The notes: generated by a model not told the origin, from the letters alone. A DNA stretch of 64,000 nucleotides from Ascaphus truei (GCA_036426205.1 CM071573.1:40940106-41004105), one strand, 5' to 3'; shown: positions 22,510 through 36,161, counted from the first letter of the stretch. Numbers and translations: made by a program.

Positions 22510-24606
22510 CTCTACACGGTAAACTAAGAGCCTGTATAATACATGATTCAATATTAGTTAAATGTGATTTATCAGTCGTTATCTGGCAAAACTCCAAATA
22601 TTCCCCTCATTTCCAAGGACAATTAAAAAAAAGAACCTTAAGCAGCCTATTCTTTATAGCTATGACATGACTCAATAGGGGAAGGTTTCATCTATCACTA
22701 TACTGGCCTTCTCAAGGATGACCATCCCCATTTATTTTGAGAGTCTTTCCTCATTTATCTGTCCAAAGCCAGAAACATTTCCCTCGTTTGTCAAAGAGAC
22801 TTGGAAGCCTTATCTTTCGCTTCTGCGACCGAGCAGTCTTCAAACGAGAATAGGACAAAATAAGAATCTTATTCTTTGGTATCTGAATCTACAACAGTAA
22901 ATAAGACAAAAAAAAGGATAAATAGGAGAAGTACGTTTGAGATCTTTTTACAGCTACCTTAGCCCTTAGTCTTATATTATAGTCCCTCAGCTACTAAACC
23001 GTAGTCAGAAATTAATTGTGCCTGCAAATTCTGTATACAGAACTGTATATATGGTCAGTGCTTCTCATGACAATATCGTAAGATAGTATGTATTTTAATC
23101 AATCTGGTGCTTCAGGGGTTTATGTGGTTACCGTCTTAAAATACAATATATTGGGTTTATGACGGGTCTGTGTTGATCTACAAAGAGGGCTTAATTGGGG
23201 GCGCTATCAGTAAAAGTTAAATATATGTTGTTTAGAAATGTATATGTCTAGACATAAATATATGGCTATAAACGATAGCCTCAAAGAAAACTAACATTCC
23301 TGAGATACCCCTCCTTAGTTGGTGGACTTTATTAAAAATGAGAATATCATGTGACGTTATCTACTCTGCATAATAGGGAGGTACATATGTCACCATTGCG
23401 ATTATACAACTCAAACCGTACCACATACTTCATGGGTAAGAAGTGCCAAGGACAGATATTCATTTGTCACTCAAATTTAAGAGCAAGATGGTCAAAATTA
23501 GTCTTGTTACGTCCGACATAATCGCCTGAATCTATTGATATGACTTACGTGTCTATGTATTAGACAAAGGAAGTTTTGAGTGCGTTTATATATTGAGGCA
23601 GGAAATTAAACATCTTTTTCAGGAGTTTTTTTTTTCTGTGTCACAAAATTGTCAACCTAGCAGCTGATATACGACAGGAGTGGGCTTATGTTAGAAAAAT
23701 AGTACATAAGTCTTAGCAAGGTATTATGAAAATCAGGATTCAACAGAGGTGTGTTTGGGATCAAATACGTGAATTTTTATCTTTCTACGCCAGTGTCCTC
23801 TCTGAGGAAGACCAATGACATATGGTAATGTACTATATAGGGATTTCTGTTTTCTGTTTCATCCTGTTATTTTAAGAAACTGTTCTGCCTTTATTGTATC
23901 TGTATGTTCTTGTAATCCTTTTCTGTAATCTAAGCTCTCAATTAACTGATGCACACTTTGTAGCGAGTATTTACATTTTTGGACACATTTTGCTACAACA
24001 GATTTTTGTATGTTAAGTGCATAGTTTTTTCTATAATAACCAGGGACCTGAGACCCTTGCAGATATATATTAATGACATATTTTGCATTCTTCTCGGGTG
24101 GTGGAAGCAGATAGATATGATTGCAATTGAGTAAGGGATTAATATGATCTCATTGAAAGTACCTTGCACAGGAGAAAGATGAGTTCGCTAGAGTAGCCAT
24201 GTGTATTAACCCTGGTTGCATATCTAAGTGACGGTCTCCCTTGTGTGCTGTTCGTGATGGGTGGTATATGGGGAAAGATTGAGGGGAGATATTGTTCATT
24301 TGAGGTAACCTTTGCAAAGGTGAAAAGTGGGTCGGCTTGCGAGCTGTGTATTAACCCACGTCCCGTATGCAGGTCACTTGCTCACAGGTGTGTCGTACGG
24401 GACAGTGCTGTATAACATTATAAGAACAGTGCTGGTGATGAACAAAGGGCCATAAATACAATAATGCACATCAATAAATATACCATATTTAACTAAAACA
24501 AGTGAATCTCAAGGCTACATAGACCCCAAATCCAAGAACCAAAACAGGTCGGTGGCAGATTAGACACAAATAATAATAAAAAAATAATATTAATTATAGA
24601 CTACAC

Positions 24607-24911
24607 CAGGGGTGCGCAAACTTCTGGTGCTGCGCCCCCTGCCTGCCCTCCCCCAGTGCTGCGCCCCTTTACCATTTTGCCACCGTCACATGACGCCGTG
24701 GGGTCATCTGACATCACATGACACTGTGGCGTCATTTGATGCCACGTTGCCATGGCGACGTGTCGCCAAAGCCGGCTGAATCACAGTATGGTGAGTTGCA
24801 GGAGGTCTCACGCGATCCCCCGAATGCCTTGTGAAAGAGTTCGGGGCCTCTGCAACCACCATGCCCCCCCCCAGGAAAATCTTGCACCCCCCCCCAGTTT
24901 GCGCACCCCTG
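24607..24911. mobile_element. hAT-type MITE (family B)
   Basis: TIRs CAGGGGTGCGCAAACT and its exact complement at the right end. Flanks GACTACAC and GACAACAC are an 8-bp duplication with one mismatch. Confidence 0.85.
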
Positions 24912-27197
24912 GACAACACTATGTATTATCTGCTTTATATAAAGGAATATATTTCCCATTATTAACAGTTCAATATTCTTTTCTCGTGCAGTCCTCATGT
25001 TAGTAAGTATTTTTCATTATTTAGAATGCTTCCTTACCCTGAAGAGGTCCATAAGCCTTTGTGTTGACCAGAACATTTCTCCTTCTCTAAGATAAGGGGA
25101 AGTGGGTTTCCAGCACCACGGCAGTGAAAGTATTCACCAACTAAAACATCCTGTGCCATGTTTAATAATTTTCTGTAACTGAGGACACTTTAATACAAGT
25201 TTATACATACAAGCGTGGCCTTGATAAGAACATGATCTAACCCAAATACCATCGAAACCATACTGTGACCTTTACAGCAGATTACAGATTGATCACAGAT
25301 TTGATAAATGATCAGCGCTTTACATGGATGTTATCATTTCTATATTATGTACATATTATTACATACAAATAATTTCAGGAACCCAATAAGTGTTTTATCG
25401 GTAAAATGATATTTGCATATATTAAATTGCATGGGGTCTTCATAGTAGATGCTCCCTTGCTCTGATGCCCCTGTACCCCACACTAAATGATATCAATATT
25501 CATGTGCCCAATATTAGAGAATCTGGAGACACAATAGAGTAGTTCCTTTGCTGTTTTTTAAGTTTCATCTAATAAATGTAGGACATATTTAATTGCCTTT
25601 CAAAATGAGACGGAGAAAGGTGAACATCACCAATGCTACAACCGAAATGCAGGGGGACAGAAAGTGATTTCTGCAAGGTAGCGATAAGGGTGGAGTTATT
25701 ATGCAGCCGAGCAAATATTAAGTTGCATCAATCTTTTCAAGTTGAATATGACTGCAGGGTTTTGTAGTAAAAAAAAATATGATCAGGTTGAAAAGAGTAA
25801 AGCAAAAGGTAAATTGTAGGGGGGGGGGGAAAGAAATCTATGTATTTTGTGGCTAAGTGGCATTGCTGCTTTCAGTGAGATCAGCTTCACAGGCATCCTA
25901 ATTGCTGCTCTGTGACAATATATTGCACAGATCTTGTTTATCCTCTCTGGAGATGACACTTGGTTTGTAATAAACTCACACAGCTTGATATTCCATCTTT
26001 ATTGTAAAGTAAATAGGTTGGGCAAACAATAGACTGACCTGGTGTGACTTGGGAACTCACCGGGAAGGGACGTCACACACAAATATCACAGACATACAAG
26101 AGGAAGTGACAGCCATGAAGCATTAACCCTTCAGCGCTGGATAGCTTTGCAGTGCGCCTGTCCAGCACAGGTTTATGGACAATTGATTTGTCGTTTGCAC
26201 AGAAAGTCCAGGTTATACATTTATGGTACGATTGAAAAAATAAAGATAAAATGAAAGCTAAAAATATTTACTGTTTGGTAAGAACACACACATATACTTG
26301 TCAAAGCAAGTACAAAAGGCCCCTACTGTAACAGCACTCGCCTAAATGGATGATAATGTGTATATTAAAACGTAACCTTTAATGGTTAAATGGCACCACC
26401 TGCTTTACATAGAGACTGTAGCAAGAGCTTCTTCCCCCCCCCCTTTCCCCTCTCTCCCCTTCCCCCCCCCCAACCCCCCCACATTTTCCGCTTGGTAAGA
26501 AACAATAATGCTGTTTATGCACTAACCTCCGTTACGCTATCTAATGCGTTAGTCAAGTTAACGCTGGTATTTTTGTTTGAAAATGTTTTGTTATTGACAA
26601 AATCCGATTTGTTTTTCTTGCTTTGTTACATTTTTATAAAAATGTCATTTTTTTTGTTACATTTTTGCTGGATTTTTTATTTTTTTAAATTAACATTTTT
26701 CAAAGTTCAAAACTTTTCTTCAAAAAAATTACTTTAAGGATGAGATTTTTTAGCTTTTAGTTTGAATTTCACTTGGATGAGTTTCGAGTTTGAATCAAAT
26801 GTTGAATTCTTAAGCTGCTCGGCTCGAAATTCGAATCGAACATTATAGATGTGGCCAGACTGATTAACTCCGGAGGATTGCCGCTGGGGGGGGGAGGGGA
26901 GGGGTTCAGACACTTTCACTAAACTCTGTTAAGGTTACCGCAGGGAGTAGAGATGGGCGACATTTTTTTTGCAGAAGCGGATCCGCCTCGGACACCGCCC
27001 GGTTCCATTTTGCCCGTGGATCAGTCTCAAAAAGGCTGACCCGCTATTTCAGATTTTGAGATTATGAGGATATATCCTGGTCGGGTACCTTGGGTGTGCT
27101 CCTTATTCAGCACAGGCATGTCTCCCTAACTTATCTGGAGGGACGTTTGAGGGGATATATATATATATACAACTGGAGACACATTAAATTGAAAGTC

Positions 27198-27318
27198 TCT
27201 CTCTCTCTGTCTCTCTGTCTCTCTGTCTCTCTGTCTCTCTGTCTCTCTGTCTCTCTGTCTCTCTGTCTCTCTGTCTCTCTGTCTCTCTGTCTCCCTGTCT
27301 CCCTGTCTCCCTGTCTCT
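27198..27318. repeat. Octamer microsatellite
   Basis: (GTCTCTCT)n turning into (GTCTCCCT)n over the last units. Confidence 0.9.
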
Positions 27319-28407
27319 CATTATTTCCCAGTGTGATGAAGTTTAGTGCATCCTAACCTTTGTCCTATTCACTTCAGTGCAAAGTCGCAGCTCCAACATT
27401 TTTATTTTACTTTTTTAAATATAGTTTTTGTTTAAATATTCTATATTCCATTCTTCACGCTGTTTGTTTGTAGAATTATATTGCAGTCAAACTACTCCTC
27501 AAAGACTACAAAACTGATGCAAAAACGACAGCACAAGATATTTTCCTACTAGAAAAAGGTAAAGAATATTCTGGATTTTCTTTCTTGGAAAGATGGAGGG
27601 ATTGTGCCCCTGTATTGGCCCAGCTCTGTAGCCAGGAGACTTTGATACAAAGCAGTGCAATATTCGCCCTCTCCCTTGCAGATGCATTGCAAGCAGCTTG
27701 AAACAGAGGATGTGTCTGTAATTTCCCATTAACTGAATGGGATTTCTGCTTACCCAGCTATGTCTCCCCAGAGCGATCATTTTTCAGGGAAAATGTCATT
27801 TAAATGTTTACAGACAAAGTGTTCGGAGCAGCATTTACATGGTCTATACCCCAAATGTCCTCTCAATCATACAAGTAACCAATACAAGTATCTGCAGGAG
27901 CAGCTGTTCTGCTCAGTTTCATTAAAATGAAAGGGGCTGACATCTTCTCTAGTGCAGGGAAGACAGCGTCACAGCATATTAACGAGGGGCCATCAGGAGA
28001 GGGAGAGGTATTCAGCAGCTGATGCATCCATGGAATTGGATATACATAGTACCACTTTATGCTGCATCACATGCAGCATGTTCGTTTCCCAGGACACTTG
28101 ATGCCAATGTAATGCAGAGCCTTGACTGGATGATCAAATGCCCAGAAATAGAAACAACGAATAGATGATATTTCTGTAAGAACTTTTTTTTTAACAATAA
28201 TCTTAAATAATAAAAAAAAAAACACCTGCTTAGAAAGCCGCTGCGCTCTCTTAAATAAAGTGTTAATTGCCACATCAATGTAAGCTCGGTGAGAATGACA
28301 TTTTTATGCTGATGAGTTTTAGTGTGGAAGTTATACTATGCACTAATTAGCTTCATCAAGTATTTTGCTAAGAAAATATTTGCCAAGCTTACCACATGCC
28401 TTTACAT

Positions 28408-28577
28408 CAGGGGCGGCGGCCAACTCCAGGTTAGGTTTTCAGGATATCCCTGCTTCAGCACAGGTGGCTCAATCAGTCAAAGACTGAGCCACTGATTGAG
28501 CCACCTGTGCTGAAACTGGGATATCCTGAAAACTTGACCTGATGGTGGCCCTTGAGCACTGGTGTTGCCCACTCCTG
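28408..28577. mobile_element. Family A MITE, copy 7
   Basis: CAGGGGCGGCGGCCAACTCC to TTGCCCACTCCTG. Flanks CTTTACAT and CGTTACAG match at 6 of 8. Confidence 0.75.
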
Positions 28578-29085
28578 CGTTACAGGTTACAGTACGTCTT
28601 ATCTCTTTCAGTTCTGGAGGGGTTAACGTGGGACTTGTGAGATCTACAAACTCTTACTTTGGACCTTCTCCTATGTTTACCCCATTCCACACAACCCTAT
28701 ACTGCTTTCAAATTTTAAAACGATATCACTAACTCTACAAAACACACACCACCTTTTTCAAACCAATGTAGCTACTAGAACGCCCTTCACGATAGACCAC
28801 AGATTACCAGACATTTCTGGGCCTTAAAGTTAATGGTTTCTTGCCATGTCGTTTTGTTTCCCCATCTGTCATCCACAAAGCAGTAGGGTATAGATGGAGA
28901 CCGGCCTCAAGAACGTCGTCTCCTGGCTGGACTGGTGACGCACATCCTCTTCCGGTCACGAGGTTTGGGATGCATGTCTTCCTCCGGCACTGTGTAGCAA
29001 AGGTTAGTTTCCTCGGCTCTTTAGTTCCCCTATACAGATGGTGTAATGGCTCCTTGAAGTATCCAACAACCACAAATAGCAAACA

Positions 29086-29123
29086 CCCTACGCGTTTTGT
29101 CAGAGTTCCAACTTCATCAGGGG
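29086..29123 (-). ncRNA. Hammerhead-like motif, degenerate
   Basis: Minus strand: CCC, CTGATGA core, GTTG-loop-TGAC stem II, AAAAC in place of GAAAC, GCGT, A, GGGT. The G12 equivalent is mutated to A. CTGATGAAG followed by ACGCGTAGGG is a layout I associate with amphibian Penelope-like terminal repeats. Confidence 0.5.
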
Positions 29124-30170
29124 CAACAAGGCAGTGAAACAAAAAGTCCCAATAGATTAGGCTGCATTAATTGCAAAATAGGGATTAACCCCTTGGAGTT
29201 TTTTAAAGGGACAGTGGAAAGAGTCTGAGTAGTCACTTCAAACATAAAACAACTTAAACACAAAAATCGCAAAACACAAAATAAATAGATAGGCAGGGAG
29301 TACAGTACATGCAGAAACAATGACCGTGAACTATATAAATAAAGTATAAAAGGTGTACATATGAAGATGTAAATAAGAATAAAAACAAAATATGTACACA
29401 TATTAAAAAACTGTCTAAGCATACATAAAGACCCAAGCGGGTCCAAAAAGATTTAACAATATGCACTCACTGTGAATTTATCAATAATGACCATATGAGT
29501 CCTAGAGATATAATATCTCGATCACTAATAGTGATAGAATGAGCTAACTCATACACAACCTCCTATGAAGTTCATGTAAGGATCGCAACAAAAAATAATA
29601 AAGTCTTATTACACCATCATATTAAAAATGTGTGTCATTATATACAGTGAATGATTTAAAAATCCTCCATGATAGGCAGTGGCGGCCAGCTAGAGCTAAG
29701 TATGGTGTATGTGTGTGTGTGGGGGGGAGGTTGTGTTGTTGTTTGGTTTTCACTGTGTCTCTCTTGTTACATTCCCCTCCCTCCCTTTTGTTTAATTGTG
29801 TTAGTGTTTTCTTGGTTTGTCCCACTGGCTTCACATCCAGTACTTTGCTATATGGTATAGGCAATACATGTTTTTATTCCACCCACTCATGTTGTTTTGA
29901 GGTAGTCCTCACACTGGCTTTGTTTTCATTATTTGGTCCATAGACTTTTTGATACATATCATCCATTTCAATTGTCCTTAGGGACCATATACATATTATA
30001 TGTGTATATCTATATATTTATATGTGTTATTTGCCGCGGTAATACCACATTATATATATAGATAATATAATATATAATATATATAATATTAATATATATA
30101 TTATATTAAAAAATAAAATCAATATAAAAACACAAAGACGCCCCCAAAGAAAGCCATCACAGAGTAAGAG

Positions 30171-30360
30171 CAACGGTGGGCAACTCCAGTCCTTAAGGTC
30201 CACCAACAGGTCAGGTTTCAGGATATCCCTGTTTCAGCACAGGTGGCTCAGAGCATCATTCGAAGTCTGAGCCACTGATTGAGCCACCTGTGCTGAAGCA
30301 GGGATATCCTGAAACCCTGACCTGTTGGTGGCCTTTAAGGACTCGAGTTGCCCAGCCTTG
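30171..30360. mobile_element. Family A MITE, copy 8
   Basis: Nearly complete palindrome from CAACGGTGGGCAACTCCAGT to GTTGCCCAGCCTTG. Flanks AGTAAGAG and CGTTAGAA match at 5 of 8. Confidence 0.75.
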
Positions 30361-31390
30361 CGTTAGAAGAGACACTTCATTTGCATATAATATTGATTAT
30401 ATGTATCAGTTATTCTGCATCTTGTTTTCTTTGGCTTTTTCTTCATCATGGAAACCACCACATCTAAAATTGCTTGAACGGGGGTCTGCCTTAGAAGCGC
30501 CTGTCAGATTAATCAGACTTGATATACATTTGATACAAAAGCAAATAATTCTCACAGAAAAACGGTCTGTCATTATTAAAGCTTATAACGCACGGACCCA
30601 TATATCTAGTACTGATAGTTTAACAGCTTATACTTAATTTCCAAAGTAACTATTTCATTAGTTGCCAGAAAGCTTAAACCTGGCATTGTTATAGACAGCA
30701 AAGAAAGATTTAACACTGGTGACCAGGCAGTTTCCTCTTGCAATCTCAAGTCGGCCTGCACAATAGCAACTATTGTTTAATTAATTAAGCAGACACATAC
30801 GTATATTGAGGTCTAGCCCATTTCGGCGTGCCCATCACTCGCTTCCGCCACAGATCAGCTGCAGGCATTTAACCGCTGCAAAGGTAAGTCCTTAACCTTA
30901 ACTCCTGGTCACTAATCGGACCTCTTACCCTTAAAATCCTTACACTAATCCGTTAACTACTTACCCCTAATCGGACCCCCTACCCCAAATCCTAACACTA
31001 ATCCCTCTAACCATTTAGTTACCTTCGCGGAGAAAGGGCCGGCGGCAGCGAGATGTCTGCGCCGAAACGTCCCATTCCACATATATTAGGCATTAATTCA
31101 AATACATTTGGGGTTATGTACTGTATGAAGAAGCGAGTCTGCGCTAAAGCAACATGCTTCTAAAAAATTCGCATTTTTTGTGTGTGATTTGTGTGATATA
31201 TATGAGGAGTATATATACTGGCGTACAAGTGTCTTCCTTGGAAACATCTTCCGGTAACATCTTCCAGCACACCCTTAAAGCCATTTAGCGAACAGCTAGT
31301 GACGACAGGACCAAGATTGTGATCTCCTAGTCATGAACTGGCACAAAGTCAGCCGTATGAAGATTAATTAACACTTGGAGAGAGAAAAAA

Positions 31391-31470
31391 GGGGCGACAC
31401 ACCTGAGATCTCCACTTGACAAAGGACTCTGTCCCGAAACGCTGAAGATTTCTCAGGTGTGTCGGCCCTT
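31391..31470 (+). ncRNA. Hammerhead-like fold with long stem I
   Basis: GGGGCGACACACCTGAGA (31391-31408) and TCTCAGGTGTGTCGGCCC (about 31452-31469) pair over roughly 18 bases. Between them lie CTTGACA (in the place of CTGATGA), hairpin GGAC-TCT-GTCC, and CGAAACGCTGAAG. Core block one is degenerate. The surrounding T-rich sequence (31470-31700) looks like Penelope-type terminal DNA. Confidence 0.45.
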
Positions 31471-31849
31471 TTTGCTTTTTTGCATAACTGTATAATTTGT
31501 GTCTTGTCTCACATTGTTATTGTGATTTTTGTACCTTTTGGACAATATTGAAATATATCACTTTTTTATTGCATTTGAGTGCAGACTGTTTTCTTTCCTT
31601 GACTTTTTTTTTTTACCGATTATTGGTTGGGGCTCCATTTTGTTTTTGGGGGCTTTGTCGTGGGATTTGTGCACCTTACATATTTTTTATGGAATTGTTT
31701 GTACATATTTGAGTGCACCCCAATATACCCCATTGAGAATATCAAACTGTTTATCAACAGAAGATAAATGTTTATGGACTCCACGCAGAATCAAGCAAGA
31801 CCTCTTACAGTAGTGCCTAACAAAAACCTGGTTAATTCCAATCAACAAC

Positions 31850-32560
31850 AGTGGGAGAGTGTCAGCAGCATTTAGCATTTCCCATACGTCGGAAGCCATC
31901 TCTCACAGATGGCTGACATCCCCAAACAAATCCAACATCACCTCAAATGTGCAAGTACAGCCTTCGTTCACTTGAGAAAACCGGTGATCCCCAACGTACT
32001 ATAGACTTGGACTACTTACAGGTGACACCTCAAGACACTGAAAAAGAAGACAAGTGCCCCAACAATAGCATCTTCTCACAGGTAAATACCACAAGTATTG
32101 AGGCGAAGATCATCTGACATAAACTTCACTGGGATGGCAACATCATACGGATACTCGACTACAGACTCCAGAAGCAAGATTTATTCTCCCAGCTCAGTCA
32201 TGGAGTACGCTCGAGAAGAGGACAGAGAAACGCCTCAAGTATGTCCTCATAGCCAATAGGAAAAAGTGTAACAATGACATCAACTCGTGAGACACTTATT
32301 ACCCAAGAAAGCCCCAGTTGGAGGAAGATTCTGCTACAAGTGGCAAGCATTTCAAAACTCCTATGACAACAGGAGGCAGAACAAAAGGATTGACAGCAAC
32401 AATGCTTTGGGACTCAACCAACAATCCAGGACCATCCATGCCTCTAGGAAACATGTGCCTGTGTCACACACACTCTGTCCATCCTGGATGGGCATCATCA
32501 CCCACCTGTGGACCTACAGAAGAGAATCACAGAAGACAATAAACCTTGACTGAGGTACTG
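31850..32560 (+). pseudogene. LINE reverse transcriptase C-terminal fragment
   Basis: Broken frames read LHWDGNIIRILDYRLQKQ, FSQLSHGVRSRRGQR, then a cysteine-histidine end CPSWMGIITHLWT preceded by PVSHTLC. This order (LRWAGH..R, GxRSxGGQ, then a C2H2-like knuckle) is common at the C terminus of several LINE clades. It is not part of the RTE-like element at 40-44 kb. Clade not assigned. Confidence 0.6.
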
Positions 32561-33848
32561 CTGAAGACCATCAACAATAGAGAAGGTGCACATTTTTTGG
32601 GGGTGGATTTGGATCCGCCGCGAATCGGTCGGTTCTTTCGGTACACGGATTTATTTCAAAAAGGGCAATTTGCCTTTCCAGATTTTTTTTTATCATTGAC
32701 AATCCAATGGCGGTTTTTGATTAATCTGCACGGATTGAAACTGGCGCAATCCGCCAACGAATTTTGAATGGAAATCCCGAAAAAAGGATTTTGACAGTTT
32801 TGCCCGTCTCTAATCAACAGTTTTCTCTCTTTTGTCTCTTTACATCTTGTGTCTGAGAATCTATATGTGACCAGCCACTCATTTATTCTCTTAATAGTCA
32901 GAAAGCCTTCTTTTCAATGCCTTCCTGGAAAAATATTAGACACTGTGAAATAGATTCCCTGCACTGTAAATCAATGTCAGCATGGTGATAATGTAATAGA
33001 CCACTTTAGTTTCACTCTTGTGGTGTATGACATCATCAGGACCTGGAAGATTTATTGCTGTGCAATTAATCTCTCCAAGAAATCATTACGTCAAAGAGTT
33101 TATAATACAAACTTGTTCATAATTAGGGGAAATACTATAAGTGCACAAAAAACACAAAGCTCTGTAGTGTACATAATCTAGTTACTGCAGTCTCTCTTTT
33201 TTGTTTTGCAGTAACTAGAGAATTATTAATTGTCGAATGAGGAACACTCATCAAACCCTCTCAATTACTATAAATGGGTCTGGAAAAGACTTCACACATT
33301 TGTGAAAACCATTAGAAGCATTTCTATTTTTGTGTTTTTGAGAACATGGTTGCAGCATTGTGCATTCAAGCTCAGACTAAGTCAGTTACAGACAAGGGCA
33401 GGACTTCATGAATCCAGCCTGAAGTGCTCTAAAAGGTAAGCTCAGCGCAGATGCGGGGTGTCTCACCTCACTCCGACGTTAACAGTCATTGACTTGAATG
33501 GCAGGTATCGTTTGAATCGGAGATTCTGCGCATCAACGCATAGTGATATTTTCCCCTATGTTACTATGTTACATTCCACAATTAATCATGAAATGTCTTT
33601 AATATTATAAATAAAAAGTGGACTGGTATGTTCAATGTGGGTAATTTGGTTGCAGGAATAAAGCTGTAGACCAGTGTTTTTCAACAGGGTTTCCTAGGAT
33701 CATTGGGCTCCCCAAGCATCCCTAGGGGGTTCCCTGCAATTTTCAGGTCATTTGAAAATTGTTAAGTAAATAAAGTGACAACTTCTGCTCAGCTAAATGG
33801 TTGTAAGTAATTATTTGTGGGAGGGATGCATACTGGGATAGGAAATAA

Positions 33849-34526
33849 TGATAGAAAAGAGGAGAAAGTAATCCCTATAATGCTTGCACTCAACCTTTTG
33901 AACAATGCCTTATTTTTTCTAAAAGAGGTGAAACTTCACCTCCACTAATATGTATTTTATTGCACAATTTATATCTTAAAACCTATATTCAAATAAGCGT
34001 ATCAGATTGGTCCTATATATAAATGGGACCAATTTCACAATATTGCCTATAATAGTTTACAAGATATACCTTAATTCTCACACGCATAAATAAAGGTGAA
34101 AATAAAGAGATGCTAATATTAAAGGAATTGTGTAGTGTCGATCGTAAATCCCCAAAATTAAATAAATAAAGTGTACTATTAAGGTGCAAACATATATATC
34201 ATTGTGTACATATAGTGATAAATTGTGATATTTGTTGAATAAAGTGATTTCAACCTTGTGATAGTGATGCGTGTGGTTAATTGTTCCCTTTGATTTGCTT
34301 CCTAATAAAATATATAAAGCAAAAAGGTGTGTTCCCTTTGGTCCCATTTATATATAGGACCAATCTGATACGCTTATTTGAATATAGGTTTTAAGATATA
34401 AATTGTGCAATAAAATAAAATACATATTAGTGGAGGTGAAGTTTCACCTCTTTCAAAAAAAATAAGGCATTGTTCAAGAGGTTGAGTGCAAGCATTATAG
34501 GGATTACTTTCTCCTCTTTTCTATCA
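33849..34526. repeat. Long inverted repeat (snap-back element), 678 bp
   Basis: Arms 33849-34031 and 34339-34526 are near-perfect reverse complements (TGATAGAAAAGAGGAG to ATAAATGGGACCA) with a 307-bp spacer. It sits beside the left end of the Penelope-like element. No transposase frame. Confidence 0.8.
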
Positions 34527-34677
34527 TTTGAAAATTGTACCAAATACAGAAGAATTAATTAATAAGAATTTACAATGCATCTGATCTCAGACACGCTGTT
34601 AGAGAGTGTTGGGGTTCCCGCATAATTTCACAATATAATTATAGGAAACATTAACCAAAAAAAAGTTGAAAAAGTTG

Positions 34678-34780
34678 AAGGGAAAAGGGCCCTATGTCAT
34701 AAGGACCTTCCCCAGCAAGAAGCACATTAGTGGTGCACACCTAGCCTGTTAAAACTTAACATTTATTGTGCTTTGATTAA
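34678..34780 (+). repeat. PLE terminal inverted repeat, left arm
   Basis: 103-bp sequence, near-identical reverse complement of 38385-38487. Both share AAGGGAAAAGGGCCCTATG and TTGTGCTTTGATTAA at their ends. It lies at the 3' side of the minus-strand PLE, so the 5' leader is present again in inverted orientation. Confidence 0.85.
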
Positions 34781-35674
34781 AATAATGGTACACATATATA
34801 ATTAAATCTTGCATCCACAATTAATTGAACAGTGTGTAACGTGTTCTATATAAAAACTCAATTGAGGAGGAGTGCAAGTTGTAGACTCTGTTACTCAATC
34901 CTTACCCTTCACTATTATGTAATCATAGGATATTTATATATACTAATCCTATGGTGAAGGATAGGTGTATCCTCTTGTATATAATTGGCTTAGCAATATT
35001 GATATCAATAACTGAGCAGTACCAATGGCGTTGTCCCTACCAAAGATAAATAAATCCTTATAATGGATACATTTATAACTGATAAGCTTGACCAAATGTG
35101 ACTTGAATACAGTAAAATAATAGGGTACAAGACACAGTTTACCTAATTGCTCACCATAGACTCTGCGTATTGTGCATATACACCTGAGTGAACTGCTGAT
35201 GTAATGGAATATGATGTTCCTCTCTATCTATAAACGTCATAGATTATATGACACAGTTCCAACATCACTGTATAATTTTACCCTCATCTAATAGCAATTC
35301 AAATATCACACAGTTATATTAGAGGGAGTAAACAGTGCCCTAACGTATGGTGGAATGCACTTCAGAGTGAATGGTGAGAGGTAAGTAGATTAATTCTGTG
35401 CCATGACTGCCAACTTCACAGTAACAATAACCCCTGAATACACAATATTAACAACAACAAAGTCACCAATACGTAATTCCTAAGCTTGTTAAAGTTCCAT
35501 ATGAATTCATTCACACAAACATAACAGTGGCAGATATCTGTGACAAACTAGCACACAGCGGTGCTTTCTCTCAGCGTGATACAACCTTGCAAGCTGCCGA
35601 TACACAGAGTCTGAGCCTTCCTCCTACAATGACGTCACCGCTTTGCCACGTTCAATGACGTCACCACGTATAAT

Positions 35675-35716
35675 GCCTAACGCTTTTCCCTCCCACCAGG
35701 GAGTTTCGTCAGAGGC
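35675..35716 (-). ncRNA. Hammerhead-like ribozyme motif in PLE 3' region
   Basis: Minus strand: GCCT (stem I), CTGACGA core, hairpin CTCCC-TGGT-GGGAG (stem II), GGAAA, a short AGCGT stem III region, then the cleavage triplet GTT and AGGC (stem I closing strand). Stem I GCCT/AGGC pairs perfectly. The first stem II pairs are imperfect and stem III has lost one pair, so activity is doubtful. Hammerheads in Penelope-like terminal repeats are an established association. Confidence 0.6.
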
Positions 35717-36161
35717 TAATAGTAGCAGGGATGCCGGCAAACCCTCTTAAAAAGCGTGTTGTGTTGCTATAACAACCATTATCCAATAGCACTATGGTTT
35801 AACTGATAGAGACAGTCGCGCATTGATCTGCAGAGAGGGGATACTCGGCATAACCTATGTTGTTGCTAATACACAGTGCAACTAAAACAAAGCATACCAA
35901 AGTATTAATGATAAAAATTATTTCAAAAGAATTTACATTTATAACCAATCTGTTGTCCATAGGGTGCGTGGTGGAGGGGCTAGGAGTAATGATGTTAATA
36001 TGATCCTTTAAAGAGGTTAAATCAGCTGTTAGAGAAATACATTCCTTGTCTGACTGCACATGCCAGGGCTTGTTGTTATAGGGACATAGTGCATACACTG
36101 ACATATTAAATGCATACAAGGACGTGGATTTTATCATAAATAACATTTATGCTACAAGAGG

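Noticed and set aside
23800..23835. CTGAGGA followed by an ACCA/TGGT hairpin, hammerhead-like
   Set aside because: The GAAA block and a usable stem I are absent.
27090..27356. 88-codon frame rich in Ser-Leu-Cys
   Set aside because: Translation of the GTCTCTCT microsatellite.
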